Of a DNA stretch of 6,639 nt, positions 5,533 to 6,639 are shown one piece after another. This stretch comes from Cyanobacteriota bacterium (GTDB taxonomy: Bacteria > Cyanobacteriota > Cyanobacteriia > Phormidesmidales > Phormidesmidaceae): assembly GCA_027483425.1 (NCBI GenBank), contig JAIXUR010000128.1, forward strand, positions 1 through 6,639, read 5' to 3'. A model generated the notes under the pieces. The model was not told the origin of the DNA, did no database searches, and saw only the letters and a list, made by a program, of their open reading frames with translations. The first letter of the stretch is position 1; each line of letters starts with the position of its first letter. The translations under genes were made by a program, and so were the position numbers.

Positions 5533-5874
5533 ATGCCCTTACCTCCTGCTGCCCTGGCTCATGTGGCCGATTACTTCAAAGTGCTGTCTGAACTCAGCCG
5601 CTTGCAGGTGCTGTGTTCGTTGAAGTCAGGCTCAAAGAATGTCACCGAAATTATTGAAGAAACCGGCTTGGGGCAGGCCAATGTCTCAAAGCACCTAAAG
5701 ATTCTGGCCCAGGCCGGGATCGTCTCCCGCACCCCCCGAGGGGTCAGCGTCTATTACGAGATTGCCGAACCGTTCATTTTTGATCTATGTGAACTGGTGG
5801 GCGATCGCCTTTCCCTGCGACTGGAAGAGCAGTCCCAACAGCTCAAGCAATTAGAAGGGTTACGGCGGGCTTAA
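5533..5874 (+). CDS. ArsR/SmtB-family transcriptional repressor, probable sulfide-responsive regulator
   Basis: The 113-residue protein is one winged helix-turn-helix domain of ArsR type. Residues 8-30 (LAHVADYFKVLSELSRLQVLCSL) are the dimer and core helices. Residues 37-62 hold the helix-turn-helix, with GLGQANVSKHLKIL as the DNA-reading helix. Residues 63-77 form the wing (IVSRTPRGVSVYYEI), and the end is a helix with a Gln/Leu-rich tail. The metal-binding ELCVCDL motif of arsenic sensors is absent. Only two cysteines exist, Cys28 and Cys86. In SqrR/BigR-type sulfur sensors one redox cysteine lies in a comparable LCxL segment and the other in the last helix, so a persulfide switch is possible; Cys86 does not align exactly, so this is inference. 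The gene precedes a membrane protein and a sulfide:quinone oxidoreductase, has its own TATAAT promoter and terminator, and lacks a Shine-Dalgarno sequence. It most likely represses itself and that operon. Confidence 0.92.
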   Translation: MPLPPAALAHVADYFKVLSELSRLQVLCSLKSGSKNVTEIIEETGLGQANVSKHLKILAQAGIVSRTPRGVSVYYEIAEPFIFDLCELVGDRLSLRLEEQSQQLKQLEGLRRA

Positions 5875-5925
5875 TCTGTCGAACCAGACCGCAGAACTGC
5901 GTAACGACTCAACTCATTATTTATT

Positions 5926-5972
5926 GGATGCCCTGGAGGTGCTGCCTCTGGGGCATCCTATCTTTTTCTTTT
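5926..5972 (+). terminator. Strong intrinsic terminator of arsR
   Basis: GGATGCCCTGGAGG (5926-5939) pairs with CCTCTGGGGCATCC (5945-5958) over 14 base pairs, two of them G-T, around the loop TGCTG. The tail TATCTTTTTCTTTT follows at 5959-5972. It lies 52 bases after the arsR stop and is the clearest terminator in the window. It separates arsR from the genes to its right. Confidence 0.92.
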
Positions 5973-6015
5973 AGCCCAGGCGATTACAGAGTATTACAAC
6001 TTTCGGGATTATTAA

Positions 6016-6040
6016 TTATATAACTGCATAGTGTTATAAT
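6016..6040 (+). promoter_or_regulatory. Promoter of the sqr operon with an overlapping inverted-repeat operator
   Basis: TATAAT at 6035-6040 is a perfect -10 box; the -35 position holds only TTAATT (6012-6017, 17-base spacer). TATAAC (6019-6024) and GTTATA (6033-6038) form a perfect inverted repeat with an 8-base spacer that overlaps the -10 box. The left arm lies inside TTATATAACT (6016-6025), the reverse complement of AGTTATATAA upstream of arsR. A repressor bound here would block polymerase directly. The binding protein is presumably the ArsR-family product encoded just upstream. Confidence 0.65.
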
Positions 6041-6067
6041 CATTTTGTTGGCGTTCTAGAGGCTGTC

Positions 6068-6286
6068 ATGCTGAGATCCGTTAACAGTCGCAAGCAACCC
6101 TGGACTCAGCATCAGTGGGTTCGTTTAGTTGCGGGCAGCATTGTGCTGATTAGTGTGTCGCTATCGCTGATCAACCCCTACTGGTTATTCTTGACGGCGT
6201 TTGTAGGGCTGAACCTGCTGCAATCGGCGTTTACCAACTGGTGTCCGCTGATGGCATTGCTGAAAAAGCTGGGCGTGAGAGGGTGA
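6068..6286 (+). CDS. DUF2892/YgaP-like two-helix membrane protein
   Basis: The 72-residue protein has a short basic N-terminus (RSVNSRKQPW), then two hydrophobic helices at about 18-35 (RLVAGSIVLISVSLSLIN) and 38-56 (YWLFLTAFVGLNLLQSAF). It ends NWCPLMALLKKLGVRG. The GLNLLQSAFTNWCPL segment is the signature of the DUF2892 family, the membrane domain found at the end of the rhodanese YgaP, with a conserved cysteine (Cys59) near the membrane face. The protein should sit in the plasma or thylakoid membrane. Stand-alone copies often neighbour sulfur-metabolism genes, and here sqr follows after 102 bases, so a role in sulfide or persulfide handling is likely; its exact function is not known. AGAGG at 6058-6062, 5 bases before the ATG, supports the start. 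It is the first gene of an operon from the promoter at 6035-6040. Confidence 0.9.
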   Translation: MLRSVNSRKQPWTQHQWVRLVAGSIVLISVSLSLINPYWLFLTAFVGLNLLQSAFTNWCPLMALLKKLGVRG

Positions 6287-6375
6287 AAAGCTGGGGGATA
6301 ACGATTTAACCCATCTTCGCTTCGACTCGTTCTTGCATGGATCTTTCAATACTCAACATTAAAAACTCGATTTTT

Positions 6376-6380
6376 AGGAG
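6376..6380 (+). promoter_or_regulatory. Ribosome binding site of the sqr gene
   Basis: AGGAG stands 8 bases before the ATG at 6389, after a run of five T. The 102-base gap behind the membrane-protein gene contains no -10 box or terminator I would trust, so the two genes are probably co-transcribed. Confidence 0.75.
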
Positions 6381-6388
6381 TCGCTACT

Positions 6389-6639
6389 ATGGCTCGCGTT
6401 GTGGTCATTGGAGCTGGGCTAGGAGGCTTACCGGCCGCCTATGAACTGAGGCATGCTTTGCCACGGGAACATCAGATCACGCTGATTTCAAATCAGCCGA
6501 ACTTCACCTTTGTACCTTCCCTGCCTTGGGTCGGCTTGGGGCTAAAGTCCCTCGATCACATCCAATTAGATTTGGCCAAGATCGTGCCGCAGCACGGTAT
6601 TGAGTTTATTCAGGCGGCGGTCACGGCCATTGATCCAAC
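6389..6639 (+). CDS. sqr: Sulfide:quinone oxidoreductase, N-terminal 83 residues (continues beyond window)
   Basis: This is the start of an FAD enzyme that oxidises sulfide to polysulfide or sulfur and passes electrons to the membrane quinone pool (EC 1.8.5.4). Residues 4-20 form the FAD-binding Rossmann turn, VVVIGAGLGGLPAAYEL, with GxGxxG at 8-13. ITLIS (30-34) ends the second strand, and FTFVPSLPWVGLG (39-51) closely matches the F-x-F-V/T-P-S-N-P-W-V-G-V-G segment of type I SQRs such as that of Acidithiobacillus ferrooxidans; here Asn is replaced by Leu48-type hydrophobic residue (SLPW). The redox cysteines lie outside the window and cannot be checked. In cyanobacteria SQR gives sulfide tolerance and can feed sulfide electrons into photosynthesis. 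The gene follows the DUF2892 gene in the same operon and is likely controlled by the upstream ArsR-family protein. A related flavocytochrome or NADH dehydrogenase-like enzyme is less likely given the PWVGLG match. Confidence 0.88.
   Translation, partial: MARVVVIGAGLGGLPAAYELRHALPREHQITLISNQPNFTFVPSLPWVGLGLKSLDHIQLDLAKIVPQHGIEFIQAAVTAIDP

Noticed and set aside
5276..5535. The 10-mer TCGACCTATG at both 5276-5285 and 5526-5535, as possible flanking repeats of an inserted element
   Set aside because: Some identical 10-mers are expected by chance in 6.6 kb. Nothing between them looks like a mobile element apart from the palindrome reported separately.
5533..5874. ArsR as a classical arsenic or zinc sensor
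   Set aside because: The paired-cysteine or His/Asp metal-site motifs of those subfamilies are not present, and no arsenic or metal resistance gene lies in the window.

Overview
The window looks like a piece of a cyanobacterial chromosome. Three things point there. The HIP1 octamer GCGATCGC occurs ten times in 6.6 kb. There is a short glycine-rich RNA-recognition-motif protein of the cyanobacterial Rbp type. The glucan phosphorylase is of the short bacterial form common in cyanobacteria. The coding regions are GC-rich, and several leaders lack a Shine-Dalgarno sequence. A filamentous Leptolyngbya/Nodosilinea-like host is only a guess.

Layout. Positions 1-216 hold the 3' end of an unidentified gene with a degenerate in-frame repeat. 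At 351-1280 (+) is a three-part protein whose middle resembles a J-domain without the HPD motif and whose two ends resemble each other. It converges on an rbp gene (1337-1672, -), with a perfect 12-bp hairpin between the two stops. Upstream of rbp on the same strand are a 100-aa protein of unknown function (1878-2180, -) and a 47-aa small protein with a good ribosome binding site (2265-2408, -). A hairpin-rich divergent intergenic region (2409-2655) separates these from a large alpha-glucan phosphorylase gene, glgP (2656-5274, +).

The right end carries a sulfide-response module. It consists of an ArsR-family repressor (5533-5874, +) with its own strong intrinsic terminator, then a separate promoter driving a two-helix DUF2892/YgaP-like membrane protein (6068-6286, +) and a type I-like sulfide:quinone oxidoreductase (6389 to the window end, +). 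Both promoters have a TATAAT -10 box and share the 10-mer AGTTATATAA, once in each orientation. At the second promoter an inverted repeat overlaps the -10 box. The simplest reading is a repressor that controls itself and the sqr operon from two operators. This is inferred from sequence and from the known ArsR-sqr pairing (for example suoR-suoS in Synechocystis).

No tRNA, rRNA, CRISPR array, insertion sequence or phage gene was seen. The best candidates for something undescribed are the 47-aa and 100-aa pair, the J-like protein with duplicated flanks, the hairpin chain upstream of glgP, and the two-operator arrangement of the sulfide module.
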